Of a DNA stretch of 64,000 bases, positions 18,367 to 26,727 are shown one piece after another. The position numbers were made by a program, and so were the translations under genes. The DNA lies in assembly GCF_003054555.1 (NCBI RefSeq), contig NZ_CP026304.1:2976001-3040000 (forward strand), in the 5' to 3' direction. A model generated the notes under the pieces. That model saw nothing but the letters and a program-made list of their open reading frames with translations. It had not been told where the DNA came from and did no database searches. This stretch comes from Streptomyces lunaelactis (GTDB taxonomy: Bacteria; Actinomycetota; Actinomycetes; Streptomycetales; Streptomycetaceae). Every line of letters begins with the position of its first letter. Position 1 is the first letter of the stretch.

Positions 18367-21315
18367 GTGCGGCTCATGCGCAGGAGACGTACCGCGACAG
18401 CCGTCGCCGTCGCTGTCATCGGCAGCCTGCTCGGCGGCGCGCACGGCGCGGTCGCGGCCCCCGGCGACCCGGGCTCCCCCGCCGGCACCGCACAGGACCC
18501 CGAGGGCGAGACCGCGGTGCCCTCAGTCTGGCCGCGGCCGCAGAAGATCCGGGCGGCCGGACCGGCCGTCGTACTCGGCGAAGAGGTGACCGTCGCCGCC
18601 GACCGCGACGCCGATCCGTACGCCGTCGAGCGGCTGAAGGAACTGCTGCACGCGTCCGGCGTACGGACCGTGCACACCACGCTGCCCGGCCGCGGGCCCG
18701 TCCTGCGCATCGGCGGCACCGGCGCGCACGACGCGCTGCGCGCCCTGCGCGCACCCGAACGCGCCGACCTCCCCTCCGGCGGCTACCGGATCGCCGTCGG
18801 CCAGGTCCGGGGCCGTGACACCGTCGCCCTGGACGGAGTCGGCACGGACGGTCTCTTCCACGGCGTCCAGACCCTGCGGCAGCTGGTCGTCCGGCAGACG
18901 GTCGCGGGAGCCGTGCGGAAGGCCATCGCGGGAGTACTCGTACGCGACTGGCCGGGGACGGCCGTACGCGGCCTGACGGAAGGCTTCTACGGACAGCCGT
19001 GGAGCCGGCAACAGCGGCTGGCGCAGCTGGACTTCATGGGGCGCACCAAGCAGAACCGCTATCTGTACGCGCCCGGCGACGATCCCTTCCGGCAGGCCCG
19101 CTGGCGCGAGCCCTACCCCGCCGCCCAGCGCACGCAGTTCCGTGAACTCGCCGAGCGCGCACGGCAGAACCACGTCACGCTCGCCTGGGCCGTGGCGCCC
19201 GCGCAGTCGATGTGTCTGGCCAAGGACGACGACGTCAAGGCGCTGACGCGCAAGATCGACGCGATGTGGGCGCTGGGTGTACGCGCCTTCCAGCTGCAGT
19301 TCCAGGACGTCAGCTACAGCGAGTGGCACTGCGACAAGGACGCCGACACCTTCGGCTCGGGCCCCGAGGCCGCGGCCAGGGCTCAGGCGCGCGTGGCGGG
19401 CAAGGTGGCCGGGCATCTGGCGGACCGGCACCCGGAGGCCGGGCCGCTGTCCCTGATGCCGACGGAGTTCTACCAGGACGGCGCCACCGACTACCGGCGG
19501 GCGCTCGCGAGCGAGCTGGACGGCCGGGTCCAGGTGGCGTGGACGGGTGTCGGGGTGGTGCCGCGCACCATCACCGGACGCGAACTGGCCGGAGCCCGGG
19601 ACGCGTTCGGGCATCCGCTGGTCACCATGGACAACTACCCGGTCAACGACTATGCGCAGGACCGGATGTTCCTCGGCCCCTACACGGGCCGCGAGCCTGC
19701 CGTCGCGACCGGTTCGGCCGCCCTGCTCGCCAACGCCATGGAGCAGGCGTCCGCCTCCCGTATCCCCCTGTTCACCGCCGCCGACTACGCCTGGAACCCG
19801 AGGGGCTACCGCCCCCAGGAGTCCTGGCAGGCCGCCATGGAGGACCTCGCGGGCGGCGACGCGAAGACCCTTGAGGCAGTGCGCGCACTGGCCGGCAACC
19901 ACGCGTCCTCAATACTCAGCCCCGCCGAGTCCGGCTATCTGAAGCCGCTCCTCGACGACTTCTGGCGCTCCCGTGCGACGACGGACGCGGCGGCCAGGGA
20001 CCGGGCCGCGGACGGGCTGCGCGCCGCGTTCACCGTGATGCGCGAGGCACCGCAGCGCCTGAAGAAGCCCGCCGGTGGGCTGCTGGACGACGAAGTACGG
20101 CCGTGGCTTGAGCAGTTGGCGCGGTACGGCCGGGCGGGCGAGCTCTCCGTCGACATGCTGCAGGCGCAGGCGCGCGGCGAAGGCGAGAGGGCCTGGCGGG
20201 ACTCGCTGGACCTGGAGCCGCTGCGTACGGCCCTGAAGGCGAGCCGGGCCACGGTCGGCAAGGGCGTACTGAACGCCTTCCTCGACCGGGCCGCTAAGGA
20301 GTCGGCGATGTGGACGGGCGCGGACCGCACCCGGGACACGGCCGGCGAGGACACCGTATGGCTGGACCGGCCCCGCGCCGTCGCCTCGGTGAACACGATG
20401 ACCGAGCCGACGGCGGCCGCCACTGCCTCCGGCGGGCGCGTGGAGGCGCATGTCCCCGGTGAGGGCTGGCGCACGCTGGGCCCCCTCTCCGGGAGCGGCT
20501 GGACCGAGACCGACGCGAAGGGCCTGCGGGTGGACGCCGTACGGATCGCGTCGGACGGGGACGAGCCCGTCGCCGTACGGTCCGTGGTGCCCTGGTTCGC
20601 GGACGGCCCGGCGGCCGGCCTCGATCTCGTACGCGGCGAGGCGGACGCGGAGATCGGCGGCGGCCCGCAGCGCGCAGGCGTCCGGCTGACGGCGCAGCGC
20701 CCCGGCGAGGTACGCGGCGAGCTCACCGCGAAGGCCCCGGCGGGCATCAGGGTGACGGTGCCGAAGCAGACGACGGTGCCGCGGGGAGGGGGTACGACCG
20801 TGCCGGTCGAGGTCACCGTCCCGGAGGGCACACCGGCCGGGGACTACCCGGTGCCGCTGTCCTTCGCGGGCCAGGAGCGCACGCTGACGGTGCGCGCCTA
20901 TCCGCGCACGGCGGGCCCCGACCTCGCACGCGCCACCGGTGCGTCCGCGTCCTCGTCGGGCGACGAGACGGCCGCCTTCCCCGCAGCGGCGGCGATCGAC
21001 AGCGACCCGAAGACCCGCTGGTCCTCACGGGCCGAGGACGGCGCCTGGTGGCAGCTGGACCTGAAGCAGCGGACCCGGGTCGGCCAGGTGGTGCTGCACT
21101 GGCAGGACGCGTACGCGACGAAGTACCGCATCCAGGTCTCGGCGGACGGCCGCACGTGGCGCAACGCCGCGAGGGTGGCCGACGGCAGGGGCGGCCGCGA
21201 GGCGGTCCGCATGGACAGCCGGGACACCCGCTTCATCCGGGTCCAGGGCGAGGCGCGGGCGACGCAGTACGGCTACTCGCTGTGGTCGGTGGAGGCGTAC
21301 GCGGTCGCGGAGTGA
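18367..21315 (+). CDS. Secreted GH84 beta-N-acetylglucosaminidase-like protein with CBM32
   Basis: A 982-residue exported protein. Order: Arg-rich signal peptide (about residues 1-31), GH20/84-type N-terminal domain, GH84 core (RGLTEGFYGQPWS at about 201, WTGVGVV, NYPVNDY, FTAADYAWN), an NEW3-like beta domain (about 780-850) and a C-terminal F5/8C (CBM32) domain (about 855-980). Family members cleave GlcNAc from glycans or glycoproteins. In the catalytic pair, normally Asp-Asp, the first residue is Gln (FQDVSY, Gln313-Asp314), so the group that orients the substrate acetamido is altered. The start is GTG 18367. It is divergent from the small ORF/malQ genes. Confidence 0.92.
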   Translation: MRLMRRRRTATAVAVAVIGSLLGGAHGAVAAPGDPGSPAGTAQDPEGETAVPSVWPRPQKIRAAGPAVVLGEEVTVAADRDADPYAVERLKELLHASGVRTVHTTLPGRGPVLRIGGTGAHDALRALRAPERADLPSGGYRIAVGQVRGRDTVALDGVGTDGLFHGVQTLRQLVVRQTVAGAVRKAIAGVLVRDWPGTAVRGLTEGFYGQPWSRQQRLAQLDFMGRTKQNRYLYAPGDDPFRQARWREPYPAAQRTQFRELAERARQNHVTLAWAVAPAQSMCLAKDDDVKALTRKIDAMWALGVRAFQLQFQDVSYSEWHCDKDADTFGSGPEAAARAQARVAGKVAGHLADRHPEAGPLSLMPTEFYQDGATDYRRALASELDGRVQVAWTGVGVVPRTITGRELAGARDAFGHPLVTMDNYPVNDYAQDRMFLGPYTGREPAVATGSAALLANAMEQASASRIPLFTAADYAWNPRGYRPQESWQAAMEDLAGGDAKTLEAVRALAGNHASSILSPAESGYLKPLLDDFWRSRATTDAAARDRAADGLRAAFTVMREAPQRLKKPAGGLLDDEVRPWLEQLARYGRAGELSVDMLQAQARGEGERAWRDSLDLEPLRTALKASRATVGKGVLNAFLDRAAKESAMWTGADRTRDTAGEDTVWLDRPRAVASVNTMTEPTAAATASGGRVEAHVPGEGWRTLGPLSGSGWTETDAKGLRVDAVRIASDGDEPVAVRSVVPWFADGPAAGLDLVRGEADAEIGGGPQRAGVRLTAQRPGEVRGELTAKAPAGIRVTVPKQTTVPRGGGTTVPVEVTVPEGTPAGDYPVPLSFAGQERTLTVRAYPRTAGPDLARATGASASSSGDETAAFPAAAAIDSDPKTRWSSRAEDGAWWQLDLKQRTRVGQVVLHWQDAYATKYRIQVSADGRTWRNAARVADGRGGREAVRMDSRDTRFIRVQGEARATQYGYSLWSVEAYAVAE

Positions 21316-21375
21316 GACCGTCGACAGACGCTCCAGCGCCCCGGAGGTGAGCCGAGCCACAAAAAGGACCCGTTC

Positions 21376-21912
21376 TCAGGCAGAGATGCCGTCGATCCGG
21401 GCCATCGCGTCGTCCGCGCCGTACGGCTGCAGGTAGGGCAGCCAGCGCGGATCCCTATGCCCGGTCCCGATGATGCGCCACGCCAGCCCGCTCGGCGGGG
21501 CGGGATGATGGCGCAGGCGCCACCCCAGCTCCCGCAGATGCCTGTCCGCCTTGACATGGTTGCAGCGGCGGCAGGCCGCCACCACGTTGTCCCAGACGTG
21601 CTGTCCGCCGCGGCTGCGCGGAATGACATGGTCGACGCTGGTTGCGACGCCACCGCAGTACATGCAGCGTCCGCCGTCACGGGCGAAGAGCGCTTTGCGG
21701 GTGAGAGGAACGGGCCCCCGGTAGGGGACCCGCACGAACCGCTTCAGCCGTACGACGCTGGGGGCGGCGATGACGCGGGTCGCGCTGTGCATGAAGGCGC
21801 CGGATTCCTCGAGGCAGAGAGCCTTGTTCTCCAGGACGAGGATGAGCGCGCGGCGAAGCGGTACGACGCCGAGGGGCTCGTACGACGCATTGAGTACCAG
21901 GACGTGCGGCAC
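21376..21912 (-). CDS. HNH endonuclease
   Basis: A 178-residue HNH nuclease of the widely conserved actinobacterial type. A zinc-binding CMYCGG motif is followed by the core SVDHVIPRSRGGQHVWDNVVAAC and a second CRRCN pair. I chose GTG at 21912 (VPHVLVLNASYEPLG) because AAGGAGG lies 8 bases upstream. The biological substrate is unknown; the gene is usually solitary. It is divergent from the MscS gene. Confidence 0.92.
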   Translation of the reverse strand: MPHVLVLNASYEPLGVVPLRRALILVLENKALCLEESGAFMHSATRVIAAPSVVRLKRFVRVPYRGPVPLTRKALFARDGGRCMYCGGVATSVDHVIPRSRGGQHVWDNVVAACRRCNHVKADRHLRELGWRLRHHPAPPSGLAWRIIGTGHRDPRWLPYLQPYGADDAMARIDGISA

Positions 21913-22151
21913 GGTGGATGCCTCCTTGTACGCCGGCGGCGCGTGGCTCGCGCCGGGACGATCTGCTCTCAGTGTCTCCTCATGCCAGGTCCAAGCGCCA
22001 CCACGTGTTGGTAACGGGCTCGAGGTGTTTTCGACCACACCACTTTCATCCCCGGGTGAGCCTCGTCTCTCCCTCGAACACCGCAACGGAGCACACCGGC
22101 TGCCCCGTTAGGGTGGTTGGTCTGCCACCGCTATGCCTGGAGGTTCACCTC

Positions 22152-23216
22152 GTGTCCTGGTCCGTCCTACTGGCCGCCGATCCGTCACCCGAGCCCGTCT
22201 CGCTCGACGAGGCCGCCAAGCAGGCAGGAGACGCCGCGGGCTGGGTGGAGGAGAACTGGTCCACCTGGCTGAACACCGGCCTGCGTATCGCGCTGATCCT
22301 GATCGTGGCGCTGGTGCTGCGCATGCTGCTGCGCCGCGCCCTGACCAAGCTGATCGACCGGATGAACCGCTCCGCCCAGGCGGTCGAGGGCACCGCGCTC
22401 GGCGGCCTGCTGGTCAACGCCGAGCGCCGCCGTCAGCGCTCGGAGGCCATGGGATCGGTGCTCCGCTCGGTGTCGTCCTTTGTGATTCTTGGCACGGCGG
22501 GCCTGATGATCCTCGGCGCCTTCAAGATCGACCTGGCGCCGTTGCTGGCCTCCGCGGGTGTCGCGGGCGTCGCGATCGGCTTCGGCGCGCGCAACCTCGT
22601 CACCGACTTCCTCTCCGGCGTCTTCATGATCATGGAGGACCAGTACGGGGTGGGCGACAGCGTGGACGCGGGGGTCGCCTCCGGCGAGGTGATCGAGGTC
22701 GGCCTGCGCGTGACCAAGCTGCGCGGCGACAACGGCGAGATCTGGTACGTCCGCAACGGCGAGATCAAGCGGATCGGCAACCTCAGCCAGGGCTGGGCGA
22801 CCGCGATGGTCGACGTCATGGTCCGCTCCTCGGAGGACCTGGACCACGTCCGCTCGGTGATCAACGAGGTCGCGGACGACCTGGCGAAGTCCGAGCCGTG
22901 GAACGAGCGGCTGTGGGGCCCGGTGGAGGTACTGGGGCTGAACGAGGTGCTGCTGGACTCGATGACGGTACGGGTCACGGCGAAGACGATGCCGGGCAAG
23001 GCGCTGGGCGTGGAGCGGGAGCTCCGCTGGCGCATCAAGCAGGCGTTCGACGCGGCGGGCATCCGCATCGTGGGCGGCCTCCCGCCGGTGGCCGAAGAAG
23101 CCGCTGCGGGGGACCCGACGGCGGGGATGGCGGCGCCTTCGGCGTACGCGTCGGCGACGTCGCCGCAGTCGTTGGCGGCGACGCCGATCGCGCCGCCGGC
23201 GAACCTGGCGAAGTAG
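22152..23216 (+). CDS. MscS-family mechanosensitive channel
   Basis: A 354-residue small-conductance mechanosensitive channel that releases solutes on hypo-osmotic shock. It has one N-terminal membrane segment (about residues 35-57), further segments near 105-150, and the conserved pore/MscS core (GVAIGFGARNLVTDFLSG, then EDQYGVGDSVD). The C-terminal tail is alanine/proline-rich. GTG at 22152 is supported by GGAGG at 22139-22143. Confidence 0.93.
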   Translation: MSWSVLLAADPSPEPVSLDEAAKQAGDAAGWVEENWSTWLNTGLRIALILIVALVLRMLLRRALTKLIDRMNRSAQAVEGTALGGLLVNAERRRQRSEAMGSVLRSVSSFVILGTAGLMILGAFKIDLAPLLASAGVAGVAIGFGARNLVTDFLSGVFMIMEDQYGVGDSVDAGVASGEVIEVGLRVTKLRGDNGEIWYVRNGEIKRIGNLSQGWATAMVDVMVRSSEDLDHVRSVINEVADDLAKSEPWNERLWGPVEVLGLNEVLLDSMTVRVTAKTMPGKALGVERELRWRIKQAFDAAGIRIVGGLPPVAEEAAAGDPTAGMAAPSAYASATSPQSLAATPIAPPANLAK

Positions 23217-23259
23217 CGAGGGCGCCCATTCCGTACGTACCGGCTGTCGGCCGTGCGAG

Positions 23260-23505
23260 TCAGCGAACCCAGCTCTTGAGCGGCTCCGTATCCAGGGTGA
23301 TCCCGATGGGGTCGGGCAACGTGAACACCTTGCCGAACGGCACCGTCAGAACGTGCTCGTAACGGACACCGTCCGGCTCACTGTGGACCTTGATCTCGCA
23401 GGAATCGCGGTCGATCAGCAGGTACACAGGGATCCCCGTCTCGGCGTAGGCGAGCCGCGGCCGGATCGGCGGATAGATCGGATGCTCGGTCTCTGCTGCG
23501 CTCAT
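23260..23505 (-). pseudogene. Truncated Uma2-family (DUF820) nuclease remnant
   Basis: An 81-residue ORF that matches only the C-terminal half of Uma2 proteins (LAYAETGIPVYLLIDRD, then VHSEPDG and a VPFGK...LPDP...LDTE ending). The N-terminal part carrying the PD-(D/E)XK nuclease residues is gone and is replaced by unrelated sequence upstream of ATG 23505. Full-length members are about 190 residues. It is likely an inactive remnant next to another remnant at 23739-23933. Confidence 0.7.
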
Positions 23506-23738
23506 GGTGCGAACCTCGCCGCTGACGCCCGTCACTGCCTGCTGCGACTCACGATACGGCCGTAGCCCGCTGGTCGGAGGGACTTCTCCCGCCCCCCTTT
23601 CGGCACCGGCCACGGCTCGTCAGATACCCACGCGGGGGTTGGGGGACATTGGGTCGGGGTCGTGTCCGGTGTGGGGCCGGTCGTGGGGCCCATACGCTCG
23701 CCCGGCGACGGGGCAGGGTGTGCCCTGCCCGCGTCTGC

Positions 23739-23933
23739 TGTCCCGGTCAGGGTCTGCAGGGCCTGGGCGCCGGGGCGGCTGGTGGTGTCGGCTGCGTCCT
23801 CGTAGACGTAGGTCGCGGCCTTGGCACCTGCAGTCGCGGCCAGCGGGTGGGGCTGGCTTTGGGGTGTCCCGTAGGCGTAGTAGGTGGTCCTGTCGCCCGA
23901 GGTGGTGTGCTCGGTCTCGGACTTGCACTGCTC
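23739..23933 (-). pseudogene. Fragment resembling an Rhs/YD-repeat protein
   Basis: On the minus strand one frame reads TTYYAYGTPQSQPHPLAATAG and then KAATYVYEDAADTTSRPGAQ with QTLTG. This has the spacing of Rhs/YD-repeat proteins (tYtYDaaGNttsRpG...qTLtwd), with several mismatches. There is no start codon and no continuation on either side, and the neighbouring bases to 23506 and 23999 encode nothing I can recognise. I read it as a decayed piece of a large Rhs/WapA-type gene. The assignment rests on pattern only. Confidence 0.5.
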
Positions 23934-23999
23934 AGGCCACCCAGCCCCAGGCCGAACTCGGCCGAGGTAACACTTTGGTTGCCTAGAACGCGCAGGCCA

Positions 24000-24028
24000 T
24001 TGACGCCCGCCTGACGCGCGGCTTACTT
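24000..24028 (+). promoter_or_regulatory. Likely csnR promoter
   Basis: TTGACG at 24000-24005, a 17-bp spacer and TTACTT at 24023-24028 form a plausible vegetative promoter. It would start transcription near 24035, just before the palindromic operator. A half-site of that operator (ACTTTCCT, 24025-24032) overlaps the -10 region. Confidence 0.55.
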
Positions 24029-24041
24029 TCCTCTCATCGAA

Positions 24042-24056
24042 TAGGAAACTTTCCTA
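24042..24056. promoter_or_regulatory. CsnR operator palindrome
   Basis: TAGGAAACTTTCCTA is a perfect 15-bp palindrome. Its core AGGAAACTTTCCT matches the AGGAAA(G/C)TTTCCT consensus described for CsnR sites in front of actinobacterial chitosanase genes. It lies 17 bases before the csnR start and a few bases after the predicted transcription start, as expected for autorepression. Confidence 0.9.
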
Positions 24057-24073
24057 ACAGTACAGGTGGGGAA

Positions 24074-25318
24074 GTGGGCAGCCGAAGGGCAGGTGCATCC
24101 GTCGTGGCCGGAACCACACCCGGAACCACACCCGGTACACCGCGCGTACTGCGCGCCATGAACGACCGGGCCGCGCTCGACCTGTTGCTCGAGCTCGGGC
24201 CCCTGTCCCGCACCAAGATAGGGAAGCTGACCGGCCTCTCCAAGCCCACCGCCTCGCAGCTGCTCGCGCGGCTGGAGTCCGCCGGGCTGGTCGTCGCCAC
24301 CGGGACCACCGAGGGGCGGCCCGGGCCCAACGCCCAGTTGTACGCCGTCAACGCGCGGGCCGCCTTCGCCGCCGGGCTCGATGTGACTCCGCAGCGCATC
24401 CGCGCCGCCGTCGCCGACATCACCGGCGCCACCGTCGGCGAGTTCGAGCTGCCGACGCCCGGGCGGCGCGCCGAGAGTGTCGTACGGCAGGTCACCGAGG
24501 CGCTCGACGGGGCCGTGAAGGCCGCCGGGATCACCCGCTCCGATGTGCACCGGCTCGTCATCGGTACGCCCGGTGCCTTCGATCCCTCCACCGGGCGGCT
24601 GCGGTACGCGTCCCATCTGCCCGGCTGGCACTCCCCCACGCTGCTCGACGAGTTGGCCGCCGTGCTGCCGATGCCCGTCGAGTACGAGAACGACGTCAAC
24701 CTGGCCGCCGTCGCCGAGCAGCGACTGGGCGCCGCGCACGGGCATCAGAACTTCGTGCTGCTCTGGAACGAGGAGGGCCTCGGCGCCGCCCTCGTCATCG
24801 GTGGCCGGCTGCACCGCGGGTCCACCGGCGGTGCCGGTGAGGTCGGTTTCCTGCCGGTGCCCGGCACTCCGCTGGTGCGCCAGGTCACCAAGGCCAACAG
24901 CGGCGGCTTCCAGGAACTGGCCGGTGCGCAGGCACTGCCCCGGCTGGCGCGGGAGCTCGGCATCGAGGGCGTCGGGCACGGTCCGCACGTCGAGGTCGCC
25001 GCCGCTCTCGTCTCCCGGGCGGCCGGCGCCGACTCGGGGCCGTACCGCCAACTGCTCGACGCGTACGCCACCGGCCTCGCGACCGGTCTCGCCTCCATGG
25101 TCGCCGTCCTCGATCCCGAACTCGTCGTCCTGTCCGGCGAGGTGATCGCCGCCGGCGGGGAGCCGCTGCGCGAACGCGTACAGGCGGAGCTCACCGAACT
25201 GGCCGCTTCCCGGCCCCGTCTCGTACTCGGTTCCGTACGGGAACACCCGGTCCTGCGCGGGGCGTTGGAGAGCGCCCTGGCCACCACGCGGGACGAAGTC
25301 TTCGACACCTCACGCTGA
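24074..25318 (+). CDS. csnR: ROK-family repressor CsnR
   Basis: A 414-residue ROK regulator, the repressor of chitosan utilisation in Streptomyces. The N-terminal winged HTH (LSRTKIGKLTGLSKPTASQLLARL; quoted here as PLSRTKIGKLTGLSK) is at about residues 48-75, and the sugar-kinase-like ROK domain follows. The Cys-rich zinc motif (CxCGxxGC) of typical ROK proteins is absent after GGAGEVGFLPV. The start is GTG 24074 with AGGTGGGGA just upstream. It heads an operon of transport and catabolic genes and has its own operator at 24042-24056. Released chito-oligosaccharides are the likely inducers. Confidence 0.9.
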   Translation: MGSRRAGASVVAGTTPGTTPGTPRVLRAMNDRAALDLLLELGPLSRTKIGKLTGLSKPTASQLLARLESAGLVVATGTTEGRPGPNAQLYAVNARAAFAAGLDVTPQRIRAAVADITGATVGEFELPTPGRRAESVVRQVTEALDGAVKAAGITRSDVHRLVIGTPGAFDPSTGRLRYASHLPGWHSPTLLDELAAVLPMPVEYENDVNLAAVAEQRLGAAHGHQNFVLLWNEEGLGAALVIGGRLHRGSTGGAGEVGFLPVPGTPLVRQVTKANSGGFQELAGAQALPRLARELGIEGVGHGPHVEVAAALVSRAAGADSGPYRQLLDAYATGLATGLASMVAVLDPELVVLSGEVIAAGGEPLRERVQAELTELAASRPRLVLGSVREHPVLRGALESALATTRDEVFDTSR

Positions 25319-25382
25319 TCGGCACGACCGAACTTCCCCCGTTCGACCCAGGCCCCTCGACCCGTCACAGGGAGACTCCGTC

Positions 25383-26720
25383 ATGTCCACACGCACCCGG
25401 AAGACGGCCGCCGCGCTCGCCGCGACCGCCGCGATATCCCTGTTCGCCCCGGCCTGTACGGGGTCGAACGAAACCGCCGCCAACGACGACCCCAACAAGG
25501 ACGTCACGATCAACTTCTGGCACGGCTGGAGCGCCCCCAGCGAGGTGAAGGCGATCCAGGACAACGTCGCCCGCTTCGAGAAGGCGCACCCGAACATCAA
25601 GGTGAAGGTCACCGCCAACATCACCGACGCCAAGATCCAGCAGGCGCTGCGGGCCGGCGGCTCCAAGGCTCCCGACGTGGTGTCGTCGTTCACCACCGAC
25701 AGCGTCGGCAAGTTCTGCACCTCCGGCTCGTTCGTCGACCTCAAGCCGTTCCTGGACAAGTCGAAGATCGACCCGGCGAAGGTCTTCCCGAAGACACTGC
25801 TCGACTACACGCAGTTCAACGGCAACCAGTGCACGCTGCCGCTGCTGAACGACGCGTACGGGCTCTACTACAACAAGGACGCCTTCAAGGCCGCCGGGAT
25901 CACGGCCCCGCCGAAGACATGGAGCGAGTTCGAGAAGGCCGCCGAGAAGCTGACCAAGCCCAAGGGCGACAGCTACTCGCAGCTCGGCTTCATGCCGACC
26001 TACCACGGCTACGAGACGACCCCGATGCACTACGCCTCCCAGTGGGGGCCGACGTACTTCGACGCCGCCGGCAAGTCCAACGTCGCCAAGGACCCCGCCT
26101 TCTCGAACATGCTCACCTTCCAGAAGGGCCTGATCGACAAGCTCGGCGGCTTCAAGAAGCTCGAGAAGTACCGCAACACCTTCGGCGACGAGTGGGGCGC
26201 CAAGCACCCCTTCCACACCGGCCAGGTCGCCATGCAGCTCGACGGTGAGTGGCGGCTCGGGATGGCCAAGGAGGCCGGTGCCACGTTCGAGATCGGCACC
26301 GCGCCGATGCCCGTCGCCGACGACCAGGCCGCCGAGTACGGCAAGGGCTACCTGTCCGGCACGATCATGGGCATCGCGGCCACCAGCCAGAAGCAGAACG
26401 CCGCGTGGGAGCTGCTGAAGTACATGACCACGGACACCGACGCGGTCGTCGCCTTCTCCAACGCGATCCACAACGTGCCCTCCACGCTGGAGGCGCTCAA
26501 GTCGCCGAAGCTGAAGATCGAGCCCGGCTTCGAGACCTTCATCGAGATCGCGCAGCACCCGAAGTCGAACACCACCCCGGCGCAGGCCGACGGCGGCGCG
26601 TACCAGGTGACGTTCCAGGACTTCGGCTACCAGGTCGAGAAGGGCTCCGTGAAGGATCTCAAGGCCGGTCTGGAGAAGACCGCCCAGCAGATCGACACGG
26701 ACATCGCGAAGGCGAAGTAG
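25383..26720 (+). CDS. csnE: Sugar-binding lipoprotein of the chitosan-oligomer ABC importer
   Basis: A 445-residue extracellular solute-binding protein (SBP family 1). The N-terminal signal ends in FAPACTGS, an acceptable lipobox with Cys at about residue 24-25. The mature protein begins with the typical INFWHGWSAP and has the family's GLYYNKDAF and DGEWRLG-type motifs. It should capture chitosan (glucosamine) oligomers outside the membrane for CsnF/CsnG. ATG 25383 has GGGAGA upstream and is 64 bases after csnR. No ATPase gene is in the operon; MsiK-type shared ATPases serve such importers in Streptomyces. Confidence 0.9.
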   Translation: MSTRTRKTAAALAATAAISLFAPACTGSNETAANDDPNKDVTINFWHGWSAPSEVKAIQDNVARFEKAHPNIKVKVTANITDAKIQQALRAGGSKAPDVVSSFTTDSVGKFCTSGSFVDLKPFLDKSKIDPAKVFPKTLLDYTQFNGNQCTLPLLNDAYGLYYNKDAFKAAGITAPPKTWSEFEKAAEKLTKPKGDSYSQLGFMPTYHGYETTPMHYASQWGPTYFDAAGKSNVAKDPAFSNMLTFQKGLIDKLGGFKKLEKYRNTFGDEWGAKHPFHTGQVAMQLDGEWRLGMAKEAGATFEIGTAPMPVADDQAAEYGKGYLSGTIMGIAATSQKQNAAWELLKYMTTDTDAVVAFSNAIHNVPSTLEALKSPKLKIEPGFETFIEIAQHPKSNTTPAQADGGAYQVTFQDFGYQVEKGSVKDLKAGLEKTAQQIDTDIAKAK

Positions 26721-26727
26721 TCCGCCC

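Noticed and set aside
18262..18444. Minus-strand frame beginning with a VGFEPTTTT stretch, reminiscent of tRNA-derived false ORFs
   Set aside because: The DNA has a T-loop-like TTTCGAGCCC but no cloverleaf can be formed, and it overlaps the GH84 start.
15366..18818. 1150-residue open frame on the plus strand
   Set aside because: It runs antisense to the small membrane protein and malQ and has no domain; it is a shadow of malQ codon bias.
23620..23928. 102-residue minus-strand frame in the csnR upstream region
   Set aside because: Arg/Pro/His-rich composition and no similarity; the Rhs-like similarity is in a different frame.
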